Source: Xanthocytophaga flava
GTDB taxonomy: Bacteria > Bacteroidota > Bacteroidia > Cytophagales > 172606-1
Assembly: GCA_030068525.1 (NCBI GenBank)
Contig: JASJOS010000020.1
Span: 62,001 to 126,000, forward strand
Length of the DNA: 64,000 nt
Reading direction: 5' to 3'
Made by a program: the position numbers and the translations under genes
In this document: in pieces, positions 52,634 through 62,662 of the stretch
How the letters are laid out: each line of letters starts with the position of its first letter
Position numbering within the stretch: position 1 is the first letter of the stretch
The notes under the pieces: model-generated
What the model saw: only the letters and a program-made list of their open reading frames with translations
Told to the model about the DNA's origin: nothing
Database searches by the model: none

Positions 52634-55600
52634 ATGCATTTTTCTTTACATCCATCCTTACTGTGGATAATTATGCGCATCACAGTAATACAACTACTTA
52701 TTGCCATATGTTTTGCCAGCATAGCGTCAGCAACAGATAGCAAAGCTCAATCGGTACTTGAACAGAAAGTTTCTATTCATGTAGAAAATCAGACTGTCGA
52801 AAGTGTACTTGCCAGGATCGAGAAGCAGGCAAATGTACGATTCTCGTATCAGACAAATGTATTTGCCAGCCGTGAACGTATTACACTTTCAGTTACAGAC
52901 GAACAACTGTCCACGTTGTTAAACAAAATCCTGTTACCATTACAGGTATATTATGAAGCCATCAATGACAAACGCATCATATTACATAAACAACCTTCTG
53001 GATCGTCTCTGATTGAGCAGTCGAGCAATATGCTTGCTGAAGCTGTCCATGTAGTATCTGGGAAGGTTACAGATGAAAATAATGCAGGAATACCTGGTGT
53101 AAGTGTAAGTATAAAAGGCACTACTGTAGGTACTTCCACAGATAAAGATGGAAACTACACATTATCTGCTCCAGATGGCAGTGGAACTTTGGTGTTTTCA
53201 TTTATTGGATATGCAACGGAAGAGATTGCTATTGGTAATCGTACATCTGTAAATATAACGTTGGTACCAGATATCAAAGCCTTGAATGAAGTAGTAGTAG
53301 TAGGCTATGGTACCCAGAAGAAAATTGATGTAACAGGTGCAGTAGCCAATGTAAGCGGAGAGGAATTGCTAAAAGCTCCTGTTAATAATGCATTGCAGGG
53401 CTTACAGGGAAAAGTAGCCGGAGTAAATATCTTTCTTAATTCCGGATCTCCTACTGGTAGCCCAAGAGTAGTAATTCGTGGTGCTGGATCTATCAACTCT
53501 ACATTGAGTCCTTTGTATGTAGTGGATGGCGTAGTAATGGAAGATATTCGGTTTTTGAATCCTAACGATATTGAAAGTATTGATGTATTGAAAGATGCTT
53601 CCTCTGCTGCTATTTATGGGGCTAGAGGTGCCAATGGCGTTATTCTGGTTACGACCAAGCGGGGAACGAAAAAAGAAGGAATTAGTGTCGGATATGATGG
53701 CTATATCAGCATAGGACAACTACGTAAAAAGATGGATCTGCTGAATGCCAAAGAATGGATGGAAGTAGTAAAGACTGGTATGGAGCATACATCCAAGTAT
53801 CGTCCGGGACAAACTGCAACTTTTACAGCCAACGATCCACGTTTGTTTGATGCTAGTGGTAATCCGCTGTATGATACAGACTGGCAAAAAGAAGCTACTC
53901 GTACAGCTGTATCTTACAACCACCAGATTTCCATCCAGCAGGGAGGACAAAATTCTTCTTTTGGGGCATTCTTGAATTATTCCCGAATGGAAGGGATTAT
54001 GCTGAACAGTTGGCTAAACCGCTTGAATGGAAAGATTGCTTTTGATGCAAATCCTAAAAAGTGGTTATCCATTGGAATGAACGTCTTAGCAAACTATACA
54101 GTTGAAAATGAGGCAGAAGAAGGTGGTGGGCATCAAATGCCACGTCGTACTATGATTGAGATGCCTCCGATTTTTCCCGTAAAATTCCCTGACGGTACCT
54201 GGAGCAATAGCTCAATGGTGACAGATGATTATCGTCTGGAAGGCATGGCAAATCCTGTGCATGTACTTGAAACACAGGAGAGAGGAAGAAAACGTACACA
54301 GTTATTTGGTAACCTGTTTACCACCTTTCACATTTTGCCAGGTTTAGATCTGCGTACTCAGTTTGGATTTGATAAACATAACCGGAATTTTCAGGAGTAC
54401 TATCCAACTGATCTGTTAAATATTTCTTCTCCACTGGGTCGGGCTTATCTGGAAACTCAGCAGGTAAACTACTGGCAGGAAGAAACTTATCTGACATACA
54501 ACAAAACATTGGCAGAAGTACACAGAGTCAATGCTATGTTAGGTTTGAGCTGGCAGGAACGCACTTATCAGCAAAATTCAATACAGGCGGAAGGATTTTC
54601 TGATAACTTCTTTAAATATAACCGTATTCAGGCTGCTAGCAAGCCGGGGGCTCCTAATTCTGATTTTGATAAGTGGGCTATGAACTCCTACTTCGTTCGT
54701 GCAGGTTATACTTACGCAGATAAATATCTTGTAACATTGACAGGTCGTGTGGATGGTTCCTCCCGGTTTGGTGCCAATAACAAATATGGTTTCTTCCCAT
54801 CTCTGGGTGTGGGTTGGGTGCTATCAAATGAGCCATTTCTACAAGGCCTTTCTTCTATTGATGAGTTAAAGTTACGTTCCAGCATTGGCGTAACAGGTAA
54901 TACAGAGATTCCTTCATACGGTTCCCTGGCAACTGTTGCCTCTGGTACTGTACTTATAAACGGAAATCGTGCCTCCGATAGTTATGTAACACGTTTGGCA
55001 AACCCTAATCTGAAATGGGAACGTACCCGTACCTTTGATGTGGGAGTAAACTTGTCTATGTTCAAAAGTCGGTTGTCTGTTGAATTGGACTACTACCACA
55101 AGTTGACTACAGATCTGTTGTTAGACAGACCAGTTCCTCATACTACTGGTTTCCAGACTGTAAGGGATAACATCGGATCAGTATCCAATAGAGGTTTTGA
55201 AGTATTGTTAACTGGTGCAATCGTAAGAGGTGGCAAGTTTTCATGGCAGAGTTCATTAAACTTTAACTACAATAAAAACCGGATTGAAAAACTAGGTGAG
55301 AATAATGAAGATATAGAATCCGGGCCTTATTGGGTTTCTGGTAGTCAGACTATTCTGCGTGTAGGTGAATCTTTAAGTTCTTTCTGGGGATATGAGAGAT
55401 TAGGAACCTGGAGTACTGCTGAAGCAGATGAAGCTGCTGAACGTGGTTACTTGCCTGGTGAAGCTAAACGCTCTGTAGCTAAAAAGATCTTAGGCAAAGG
55501 TTTACCTGACTGGACTGGTAGCTTTATCAATAACTTTACCTATGGTAATTTCGATCTATCTGTAAACCTGCAGTTTGTATATGGTGTGGATATCCTTCAG

Positions 55601-56017
55601 CAATTCTATCACTCTACAGAAGACCGTTCAGGTATTGCCAACGGCCTACGTTCAATTCTGACTAAAGGATGGACTCCTGAGCGTCAAAACACAATGGTAC
55701 AGGAAATCCGTAACCAGGCTTATGCAGGGCAAAATAGTGAAATTGATAGCCACTGGCTGGCAGACGGTTCTTATCTGCGGGTGAATGCCATTACAGCCGG
55801 TTATAATTTTAGCAGTGATCTGCTTACGCGTTTACATCTGAAAACACTACGTGTATATGCAAGTGTGCAGAATGCTTTTGTATTTCATTCCAAAGATTTT
55901 CAGGGATACGATCCGGAAGCTACCTCATGGAGCGATCAGCAGTGGGGACAGAATATGGTATTCTTCCAATATCCTAAGCCGCGGACATTTACACTGGGTG
56001 TAAATGTGAAATTCTAA
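52634..56017 (+). CDS. SusC/RagA-type TonB-dependent outer membrane transporter with STN domain (locus 2)
   Basis: 1127 residues. Signal peptide (ending near ASATDSKAQ), STN domain at about 45-120 (VESVLARIEKQANVRFSYQ), carboxypeptidase-D-like domain at about 140-215 (GIPGVSVSIKGTTVGTSTDKDG), plug (VVVVGYGTQKKIDVTGAVANV, AIYGARGANGVILVTTKRG) and a barrel with a C-terminal aromatic-rich end (FTLGVNVKF). Same role as the locus-1 protein but only moderate similarity to it, so a different substrate is likely. SusD follows after 21 bases. Confidence 0.95.
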   Translation: MHFSLHPSLLWIIMRITVIQLLIAICFASIASATDSKAQSVLEQKVSIHVENQTVESVLARIEKQANVRFSYQTNVFASRERITLSVTDEQLSTLLNKILLPLQVYYEAINDKRIILHKQPSGSSLIEQSSNMLAEAVHVVSGKVTDENNAGIPGVSVSIKGTTVGTSTDKDGNYTLSAPDGSGTLVFSFIGYATEEIAIGNRTSVNITLVPDIKALNEVVVVGYGTQKKIDVTGAVANVSGEELLKAPVNNALQGLQGKVAGVNIFLNSGSPTGSPRVVIRGAGSINSTLSPLYVVDGVVMEDIRFLNPNDIESIDVLKDASSAAIYGARGANGVILVTTKRGTKKEGISVGYDGYISIGQLRKKMDLLNAKEWMEVVKTGMEHTSKYRPGQTATFTANDPRLFDASGNPLYDTDWQKEATRTAVSYNHQISIQQGGQNSSFGAFLNYSRMEGIMLNSWLNRLNGKIAFDANPKKWLSIGMNVLANYTVENEAEEGGGHQMPRRTMIEMPPIFPVKFPDGTWSNSSMVTDDYRLEGMANPVHVLETQERGRKRTQLFGNLFTTFHILPGLDLRTQFGFDKHNRNFQEYYPTDLLNISSPLGRAYLETQQVNYWQEETYLTYNKTLAEVHRVNAMLGLSWQERTYQQNSIQAEGFSDNFFKYNRIQAASKPGAPNSDFDKWAMNSYFVRAGYTYADKYLVTLTGRVDGSSRFGANNKYGFFPSLGVGWVLSNEPFLQGLSSIDELKLRSSIGVTGNTEIPSYGSLATVASGTVLINGNRASDSYVTRLANPNLKWERTRTFDVGVNLSMFKSRLSVELDYYHKLTTDLLLDRPVPHTTGFQTVRDNIGSVSNRGFEVLLTGAIVRGGKFSWQSSLNFNYNKNRIEKLGENNEDIESGPYWVSGSQTILRVGESLSSFWGYERLGTWSTAEADEAAERGYLPGEAKRSVAKKILGKGLPDWTGSFINNFTYGNFDLSVNLQFVYGVDILQQFYHSTEDRSGIANGLRSILTKGWTPERQNTMVQEIRNQAYAGQNSEIDSHWLADGSYLRVNAITAGYNFSSDLLTRLHLKTLRVYASVQNAFVFHSKDFQGYDPEATSWSDQQWGQNMVFFQYPKPRTFTLGVNVKF

Positions 56018-56038
56018 TCCACCTAAACGGACATCAAT

Positions 56039-57619
56039 ATGAAAAAAATACATATAGTAATTGCATTAACAGCTTTTCTTTCATTCTCGTGTGATAGCTT
56101 TCTGGAAGAAAGGCCCCTTGATGAACTAAGTTCCCAACAAAACTTTAAAGAGCCAAGTCATGCTTATAATGCAGTAAACTCGCTTTACCGGAATGGTGCC
56201 CCTCAATTGTTTGATGGTTCTCATTACGGTGGTGCGGAAGCGATGATAGGGAACTATATGTCAGGTTTTTTTGACAATGAATACAAAGGCCAGGAAATAC
56301 ATGTACAGCATACCCAACAATTAACCCTGAACGGAAATAACCTTTCCAGTTATCTCGGGGGCATCTGGGATGATTTATATTCTGGTATCTCAAGAGCCAA
56401 TAATGCAATTAAATACATTCCTACTACTCCTGGTTTAGCAGAAGCTGAAGCGAAGAAATTGTTAGGAGAAGCCAGATTTTTCCGGGCTTATGCTTACTTC
56501 TACCTGGTTCGGATGTTTGGTGGAGTTCCTTTGGTGACAGAACCTTATGAATCTTTGGAAAACCTGTATATAAATCGGGCTTCTGTAGCAGATGTATATG
56601 CCTTGATTGAAGAGGATTTAAAATTTGCTGTAAACGAGGCAGGACTTGCTACTACGTCAATGGTTACAAATGGAAAACGTGTTACGAAAGGAGCTGCTGC
56701 AACATTACTAGCAGATGTTTACTTGAATATGAGTGGATTTCCTTTACAAGCTAACCGGTATGCAGATGCGGCTGCAATGGCTAAAAGCGTTATCGAAAGT
56801 GGAACATATAGTTTGGAACAACATGAAATGTCAGGTGGTAATGTGGTAATGGAGAATAGTGCCTATAACAAACTGCGTAAAAGTGATGCTTCTGCTACTG
56901 AATATGTATTCTTTCATGAGTATGCTGTAGGCATTGCTGAAACGATCTATCCTGTATGGAGCTATACTACTTCTAAACCATCAACTGTTAAGTATGCCAT
57001 TACTAATGGTGCATATGCGCCCAGAAACCAGTTTTTATGGGGATATGATGCTGCTAATGACCTCAGAGCACAGGAAAAGCAATACTATCATTCTTCTATT
57101 GTCGTAAATGGTGAGACCAAAACATTTCCTCCTACTCCTTACTTCTGGCATGATGATCAGGCATTGTTTGAGACTGCTAGTTCTGGAAAAGATATTGAAA
57201 TGTATGGATATGCAGATGTGCTTTTAATTGCAGCTGAAGCTATTGCGAAATCAGAAGGTGTAACAGCAGAAGCTGCAGAGTATCTTACTCAGGTTAGAAG
57301 CAGAGCTTACTGGAAATCCAATGCCGCAACAATTAAAAGCGGATTACAAGGTCTGTCCGCAAATGATTTTGTGGAAGAAGTATGGAAAGAACGTTATCGT
57401 GAACTGGTGTTTGAATTCAAATTGTGGTTTGATATGATACGTACACGTAAATACCCTGAAACAACGCAGAACGGAAATGGAGAAATTACATTTGTAGATT
57501 TGATAGGCCATACCAATACATGGGGTAAAACTTTTGAAGAAAAACATCTTCTTTTTCCTATATCTGAATTGGAAAGACAACGAAACAAAAATCTAGGGGA
57601 ACAGAATCCAGGTTATTAA
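56039..57619 (+). CDS. SusD/RagB-type nutrient-binding lipoprotein (locus 2)
   Basis: 526 residues with lipoprotein signal (FLSFSC, Cys18). SusD fold motifs: AKKLLGEARFFRAYAYFYLVRMFGGVPLV, and the C-terminal VEEVWKERYRELVFEFKLWFDMIRTRKYP. It binds substrate over the SusC barrel encoded just upstream. No enzyme gene follows: a terminator and a convergent gene close the locus. Confidence 0.95.
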   Translation: MKKIHIVIALTAFLSFSCDSFLEERPLDELSSQQNFKEPSHAYNAVNSLYRNGAPQLFDGSHYGGAEAMIGNYMSGFFDNEYKGQEIHVQHTQQLTLNGNNLSSYLGGIWDDLYSGISRANNAIKYIPTTPGLAEAEAKKLLGEARFFRAYAYFYLVRMFGGVPLVTEPYESLENLYINRASVADVYALIEEDLKFAVNEAGLATTSMVTNGKRVTKGAAATLLADVYLNMSGFPLQANRYADAAAMAKSVIESGTYSLEQHEMSGGNVVMENSAYNKLRKSDASATEYVFFHEYAVGIAETIYPVWSYTTSKPSTVKYAITNGAYAPRNQFLWGYDAANDLRAQEKQYYHSSIVVNGETKTFPPTPYFWHDDQALFETASSGKDIEMYGYADVLLIAAEAIAKSEGVTAEAAEYLTQVRSRAYWKSNAATIKSGLQGLSANDFVEEVWKERYRELVFEFKLWFDMIRTRKYPETTQNGNGEITFVDLIGHTNTWGKTFEEKHLLFPISELERQRNKNLGEQNPGY

Positions 57620-57648
57620 CAAAATATAATAATTGTGTTGATTCTCAT

Positions 57649-57682
57649 AAAAAAGCTGGCATTACTTAATGCCAGTTTTTTT
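57649..57682. terminator. Bidirectional terminator of uptake locus 2
   Basis: CTGGCATT / AATGCCAG with a 4-base loop, flanked by A6 and T7; shared with the convergent NmrA-like gene. Confidence 0.8.
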
Positions 57683-57701
57683 ATTGTCTTTGGTGAATGC
57701 A

Positions 57702-58598
57702 CTAATAACTATTTGAATTATAAACAATAGCAAATTCTTTCGCAAAGTCTGTAAATTTTCGTTTGCCAAACACAAGAGGCTTGTTGGCCTGGTAATGCGA
57801 AAACAAACGTCCTTCTCTAATAGCCACCCCAAGTTCTGCAAATTTGGATGCCATATGGCTGGAAAATCCGTTCTGTGTCATTGCTTCCTGCAGTTTTTCA
57901 TCTGGGAACACAATCCATTGCAGATCAGGCTTATTAACTGCTTCCCCTAGAGCTTCTGCTATTTCTGTTCCTCTCTTTTCATCACTTACAACATACTGTT
58001 CCTCTTTTCCTGTAAAAGAAAGTTTGTCCAGTGCTTCTGTTGCGACATCGGCAATATCATATGGATGAGTCATAGCTAATAATAAGGTTCCATCAAAATT
58101 ATTTCCAATGATATGCATATGTTTTATCATATCTATATTTCCATAAAAGTTGGTATAAAACATCCCTGCCCGTAGATGCAACACATTGGTGGATGACAGC
58201 TGATTCAGTTGTTCTTCTTCATAAAAGAACGTTCCGGACGGGCCATTGCTATCTGGATTATGTGCTCCAATACTGCTCAGGTTTACTACATAAGAAACTT
58301 CGGCTGAGCGAATCGCCTGAGCATAGGTCTCACCAATTTCTGTTACAAATTTTTGATAATCATGAGTATGATAATTAGGAGGAACCATTGTATATACCGC
58401 ATCTGTTCCCGAAAATGTCTGAATGAGGAAATCAGCATCTTCTATTGAACCAATAGCTGCAGTAGCACCGATTTCTTCAATAGCTTTAACTCGGGATGAA
58501 TCATGGCTTATAACAGTAACTATATGTCCTTTTTGGATTAATAGCTCTGTGAGTCTGCGGCTTACATTGCCTAATGACCCTGTAATAACGATCTTCAT
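57702..58598 (-). CDS. NmrA-like NAD(P)-binding SDR (atypical)
   Basis: 298 residues. Rossmann motif ITGSLGNVSRRL (a G-x-x-G-x-x-x variant) near the start; then EEIGATAAIGSIEDADFL and AVYTMVPPNYH, typical of NmrA/QOR2-like proteins that bind NAD(P)(H) and often lack the Tyr-Lys catalytic pair. Probably a quinone reductase-like or redox sensor protein. It is divergent from the HxlR gene, whose product is expected to control it through the shared upstream region. Confidence 0.85.
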   Translation of the reverse strand: MKIVITGSLGNVSRRLTELLIQKGHIVTVISHDSSRVKAIEEIGATAAIGSIEDADFLIQTFSGTDAVYTMVPPNYHTHDYQKFVTEIGETYAQAIRSAEVSYVVNLSSIGAHNPDSNGPSGTFFYEEEQLNQLSSTNVLHLRAGMFYTNFYGNIDMIKHMHIIGNNFDGTLLLAMTHPYDIADVATEALDKLSFTGKEEQYVVSDEKRGTEIAEALGEAVNKPDLQWIVFPDEKLQEAMTQNGFSSHMASKFAELGVAIREGRLFSHYQANKPLVFGKRKFTDFAKEFAIVYNSNSY

Positions 58599-58643
58599 GT
58601 TTTTATAGTATTTGTTGGATTGTATACCAGCAAAAGTATTTTT

Positions 58644-58669
58644 GTACTTACTTTTCTACAAGTACTTAC
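58644..58669. promoter_or_regulatory. Candidate HxlR operator in the divergent promoter region
   Basis: GTACTTAC at 58644-58651 and again at 58662-58669, with GTACTT facing AAGTAC (58644-58649, 58660-58665). The 88-base gap between two divergent genes is where an HxlR regulator usually binds. Confidence 0.45.
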
Positions 58670-58685
58670 CCTAAAGTATGTAGCC

Positions 58686-59084
58686 ATGACAAAAGTGAAA
58701 GAAGCTTCAACTATCCAGGAAAATAAGAAGATTGCTTACGCGGAATGTCCCATAACCTATGTGATGGAAAAAATAGGAGGATATTGGAAACCTATTATTC
58801 TATTTCAGCTTCTTACAGGTAATAAGAGATATAGCGAATTAAGGAAAGGTATTCCTGCTATCACAGAAAAAGTGCTGATTCAGCATTTGAAGCAACTAGA
58901 GTCTGATAATCTCATACATAGACATTCTAAGCCTGTTGTCCCTCCTCAGGTTACCTATAGCCTTACTGATTCTGGTATAGCGTTGCGACCTGTTTTATAT
59001 GCAATGGCAATCTGGGCAGTGGATGACAGCAAAGAAAATGCGGATACTTTTTCCCGAAAGCTGGAAGATTTTCCTGCGTCATAG
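58686..59084 (+). CDS. HxlR-family transcriptional regulator
   Basis: 132 residues from the ATG at 58686 (upstream only a TTG). The winged helix of the HxlR group is obvious: CPITYVMEKIGGYWKPIILFQLLTGNKRYSELRKGIPAITEKVLIQHLKQLE, wing PPQVTYSLTDSG. The single Cys in CPITYVMEKIGGYWK is the usual sensor position. These proteins often answer to aldehydes or quinones and control a divergent oxidoreductase, which fits the NmrA-like gene on the other side. Confidence 0.93.
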   Translation: MTKVKEASTIQENKKIAYAECPITYVMEKIGGYWKPIILFQLLTGNKRYSELRKGIPAITEKVLIQHLKQLESDNLIHRHSKPVVPPQVTYSLTDSGIALRPVLYAMAIWAVDDSKENADTFSRKLEDFPAS

Positions 59085-59242
59085 GTAGCTACTTGTAAAA
59101 ACAGAGAGGTTAAGTTGAATATGCTCTTTTTTTAACCAGTTGCTATACAGGTATTTATGCTGAATAAATGAGGCATGAATTTTTGAATAAAAAGTATATG
59201 ACAATTAGTAAATAACTTCTATCATCTTATTTTTTATCAATA

Positions 59243-60268
59243 ATGAAGCTTCAGAAATCTTCTTTACTTAAGCTGGCAATAGGTGCAGGCATCTTGTGGG
59301 CTGCAAAATCATGGATTCGGATGCGTCGATCTTTCGATGTGGAAGGCAAAGTAATTGTGATTACAGGCGGGACTCGTGGCTTGGGTTTATCTATTGCCAG
59401 AGAGTTAGCTTCTCAGAAAGCGAAACTGGCTATTTGCTCTCGAAATATAGAGCAATTGAAAGATGCAGAAGAAGAATTAAAAGACTATGGTATAGATGTG
59501 CTTGCTCTGCGTTGTGATATTACCAAACAAAGAGATGTAGAAGAAATGATGGAGCAGGTTTATGATTATTTTGGACAAATAGATGTATTGATTAATAATG
59601 CCGGAATAATAGAAGTAGGACCCTTAGACAATCAGGCAAAATCTGATTATGAAGAAGCTATACGAACACATCTATATGCTTCTATCTATACAGTATATTC
59701 CGCATTACCTTATATGAGGCAAACAGGTAGAGGACGCATTGTAAATATTTCCTCCATAGGAGGGAAAGTAGGTGTTCCACATCTGGCACCTTATTCTGCT
59801 AGTAAGTTTGCATTGGCAGGCTTTTCTAAAACTTTACGAGCAGAATTATTACGTGAAGGCATTATTGTAACAACTGTATATCCAGGACTGATGCGTACAG
59901 GTAGTCCAAGAAATGTTACTGTAAAGGGACAACATCAGAAAGAATATGCATGGTTTAAGACAAGTGCCTCTCTGCCACTTCTGACAGCTAGTGCAGAAAA
60001 TGCTGCATTACAAATTGTCTCTGCTTTAAAAACTGGACGTGCAGAGCTTGTCATTACATTACCAGCTAAACTGATATCTATATTGGATGAATTATTTCCT
60101 GAATTATCTGCTGACTTTTTTGCTTTGATGAATAGATTTCTTCCTGCCGCTTCTTCTGAAGGCCAACATAGTCTGGGGCGCAAAGGTTATGAGAGTGAAA
60201 GTGCTGCATCGCAGACTGTTTTGTCTCGACCAAGTGATCAGGCAGCTGTCCAGAATAATGAACTTTAG
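59243..60268 (+). CDS. Membrane-tethered short-chain dehydrogenase/reductase
   Basis: 341 residues. A short N-terminal hydrophobic segment ([18 protein letters not shown]) precedes a classical SDR domain: TGGTRGLG at about 41-48, [13 protein letters not shown] and the Tyr/Lys pair in YSASKFA. A C-terminal extension of ~80 residues after the usual end is poorly conserved ([17 protein letters not shown]). The membrane segment suggests a lipid or fatty-acyl substrate (inference). Confidence 0.88.
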   Translation: MKLQKSSLLKLAIGAGILWAAKSWIRMRRSFDVEGKVIVITGGTRGLGLSIARELASQKAKLAICSRNIEQLKDAEEELKDYGIDVLALRCDITKQRDVEEMMEQVYDYFGQIDVLINNAGIIEVGPLDNQAKSDYEEAIRTHLYASIYTVYSALPYMRQTGRGRIVNISSIGGKVGVPHLAPYSASKFALAGFSKTLRAELLREGIIVTTVYPGLMRTGSPRNVTVKGQHQKEYAWFKTSASLPLLTASAENAALQIVSALKTGRAELVITLPAKLISILDELFPELSADFFALMNRFLPAASSEGQHSLGRKGYESESAASQTVLSRPSDQAAVQNNEL

Positions 60269-60296
60269 GTATCTCAGTTACACTGAACAACATAGC

Positions 60297-60330
60297 AAAG
60301 CCTCATAATTTATTAAGTTTATGAGGCTTT
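60297..60330. terminator. Hairpin between convergent SDR and metallo-hydrolase genes
   Basis: AAAGCCTCATAA (60297-60308) with TTATGAGGCTTT (60319-60330), 12-bp perfect stem, 10-base loop, only a short T run. Confidence 0.65.
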
Positions 60331-60367
60331 GTCTTGTGTTATTGATCTTAAGATATAGATATCTTTC

Positions 60368-61348
60368 TTACAAAATTGATTTTATACCCCGACGATTTCT
60401 GGTATGATGCACCCATGCATACGTAGCGATTCCTGCCAGAATAGCCCCTCCAATCATGCCTAATACTTTAGGCACCGGATCTGCAACAGGAGGAGGTACA
60501 AAATCTACACCTTGTTCACTAAAGCGGGCAGGTTCCTGTACATACCGACCTTTAGCCGGAAGCGCTTCCTGCGAAAAGTTTTCAGCCAGTTTATGTAAGG
60601 CCTTTAGCATAAATGGACCTTGCATAGGTAAGCCATGTCCTGTAGCAACAACACTGGGCTCTAAGCTTGCCAGAGTTTCTACAGAACGTCTGGCTGCATC
60701 CCAATCTTGGGTGAAATAGGCTGGTGGTCTGTGAATTTCTTGTTTTTTAGTAACTGTCGCAGCCCAAAACGATTCCTGGTTGGTTGTTACAAAGGCATCT
60801 CCAGCAATCAAAACCCGATCTGATTCTCTGAAAAGAGAAATATGTCCTGGGGCATGTCCTGGTGTATGGATAATACGCCATCCTGGTAATTCTTCCAGTT
60901 CTCCATTCGATGGGATCAATCTGACCCGATCTTTTAGATCAATGGGCTTGGTCGGAAACAGGCGGGCTATTTCAGTCATGAGACCTCCACCCACTGTCGG
61001 ATCAGGAGGGGGATAACTAGCCTTTCCTGTCAGATAAGGTAATTCAAGAGAATGAGCATACACAGGTACATCCCATTCCTTTACCAATGCCTCTAATGAC
61101 CCAGTATGATCAAAATGTCCATGTGTTAATACAATAGCTCTTGGGTGTGCACCTTCCCCAAAACATGTTTCTGCTGCTTTCTTTATGCGTTTGGCATTTC
61201 CGGGCAAACCTGCGTCAACTAGTACCCAGTTGTCTTTGGTACCAATCATATAGGCATTAACGATAAGAATAGGTATTCCTACAACTCCTGGTGCCACAGG
61301 TTTGAGAGTTCCCCAGTGTGGCGGTTTAACTAGAGTGTTTGTTTCCAT
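60368..61348 (-). CDS. Metallo-beta-lactamase-fold hydrolase with C-terminal membrane anchor
   Basis: 326 residues. The zinc motif THGHFDH has His76, His78, Asp80 and His81; the other ligands are the His in TPGHAPGH, Asp in IAGDAF and His in ATGHGLP. This is the lactonase/glyoxalase-II-like branch. The last ~45 residues contain a membrane helix (MIGGAILAGIATYAWVH) and a basic tail (HTRNRRGIK), so the catalytic domain would face the side opposite the tail. Substrate unknown; candidates are lactones or thioesters. Confidence 0.88.
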   Translation of the reverse strand: METNTLVKPPHWGTLKPVAPGVVGIPILIVNAYMIGTKDNWVLVDAGLPGNAKRIKKAAETCFGEGAHPRAIVLTHGHFDHTGSLEALVKEWDVPVYAHSLELPYLTGKASYPPPDPTVGGGLMTEIARLFPTKPIDLKDRVRLIPSNGELEELPGWRIIHTPGHAPGHISLFRESDRVLIAGDAFVTTNQESFWAATVTKKQEIHRPPAYFTQDWDAARRSVETLASLEPSVVATGHGLPMQGPFMLKALHKLAENFSQEALPAKGRYVQEPARFSEQGVDFVPPPVADPVPKVLGMIGGAILAGIATYAWVHHTRNRRGIKSIL

Positions 61349-61573
61349 ACATCTGAATGTGTTTTATCTACAACATACTATGGCTAAACTTTAGTAAAGC
61401 CAATAAAAGATTTGTAAACAGTGTAAAAAAATATGCCTATGGTAAAATAAAAAAATAATTATAGCAGGTTACTATTTCTTACTATTTACATAAAATATTG
61501 CAAATGAGCACTATATATATTAGAATCATTTAGACGAGAAATATATGTTTTACAACTTAACTCTGTTTCAGAG

Positions 61574-62179
61574 ATGCAAAAAGTCATACTACCTTTCCCG
61601 ATCAATGAGAACAAACTTGCTAGTGGCAGCATTGAGTATGTTGATTTTGGTTCAAAGACCTTTAAAGTTTGCATTCCACCTAAGGCAAGAATAGGCCAGC
61701 AGTTAAGGCTGAGAAATTTTGCAGGAAACATTGATGAGAGTTTCGGAGATCAGGATGTAATACTGATTTTACAAAGAGAAAATCATGTATTTACTTCTTT
61801 ACAAAGGGATATCCTTATCGAACTTCCTATTGATACCGCTAACCTTAGCAAAAGTACTATCACGAGAGTTCATTTACTGGATAAAAAGTACGATGTAAAA
61901 GTTCCAATTTCGGCCAGAAATGGACATACATTGCGTATGAAGGGATTAGCAGAAAGATTTAACGGTGGATATCCGGGAGATGTTTTATTAAAGATATTAG
62001 AACGACCCAAATTTTATAAAGGTAACTGGCATACTATCATCGGAAATTTTGTGGGATTTGGTATGCCGCTGACAGGTTCTAAATTCAGCATCACTTTTAA
62101 ACTTCCCTGGCTATTTGAGGTCTCTAATGAATGGCATTTCAGATCTTCAGACGCCCATTTTCATGGACACTATTATTAA
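61574..62179 (+). CDS. DnaJ C-terminal-domain protein lacking a J domain
   Basis: 201 residues. From residue ~15 it follows the two beta-domains of the DnaJ/CbpA C-terminal region: the first GSKTFKVCIPPKARIGQQLRLRNFAG then DQDVILILQRENHVFTSLQRDILIELPI, the second VHLLDKKYDVKVPISARNGHTLRMKGLAERFNGGYPGDVLLKIL. No HPD motif or J domain exists upstream: only 225 non-coding bases precede the start. A C-terminal stretch with Trp/His-rich residues (EWHFRSSDAHFHGHYY) is unlike DnaJ. It could be a co-chaperone fragment or an independent substrate-binding protein. Confidence 0.8.
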   Translation: MQKVILPFPINENKLASGSIEYVDFGSKTFKVCIPPKARIGQQLRLRNFAGNIDESFGDQDVILILQRENHVFTSLQRDILIELPIDTANLSKSTITRVHLLDKKYDVKVPISARNGHTLRMKGLAERFNGGYPGDVLLKILERPKFYKGNWHTIIGNFVGFGMPLTGSKFSITFKLPWLFEVSNEWHFRSSDAHFHGHYY

Positions 62180-62662
62180 AATATTAATGTATACTATAAT
62201 TGTTTGATGATTATGCAGGTAATATAAAAAAAGTATGTTTACTAATGTTCGTTAAACATATTAATTTATGTGCTGGCTTATACCGTCTATTGCTGCCATT
62301 TGCACTTTTAGAAAAGATTAATAATTTTTTGAGTGCCTATACCACAATTATACTGTTTGGTACTTGGCAATCTACTTACTATAAAAAATGTACAAAAAAG
62401 TGGTCTAATAGAATTTTGTAACCCAGAGCTTTAAGGTTTGAAAAGTTTAAAGTTGTAAGTTAAATGGATTATACTTTCTTTTTTGTATAACATTCAGCGA
62501 AAACCCCAAGTCACTCTCTGTAAAAAAAATAGTATTCCTGATACAATCCATATCAGGGTGTTATTCCGTATGTCTAATTGATTATAGGGACAACAAAGTC
62601 ATTACTATGTCTTTTGTCTTTCATACTTAGCCTACTAATCAAACCATAAAATCTGAATTTAG
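62180..62662. other. Intergenic region without a supported gene
   Basis: 483 AT-rich bases. A 73-codon frame at 62200-62421 has only a TTG start and no family features. A weak hairpin CCTGATA / TATCAGG lies at 62537-62557. I see nothing else. Confidence 0.5.

Noticed and set aside
62200..62421. 73-codon frame with TTG start
   Set aside because: No ATG at the start, no recognisable domain and AT-driven composition; treated as non-coding.
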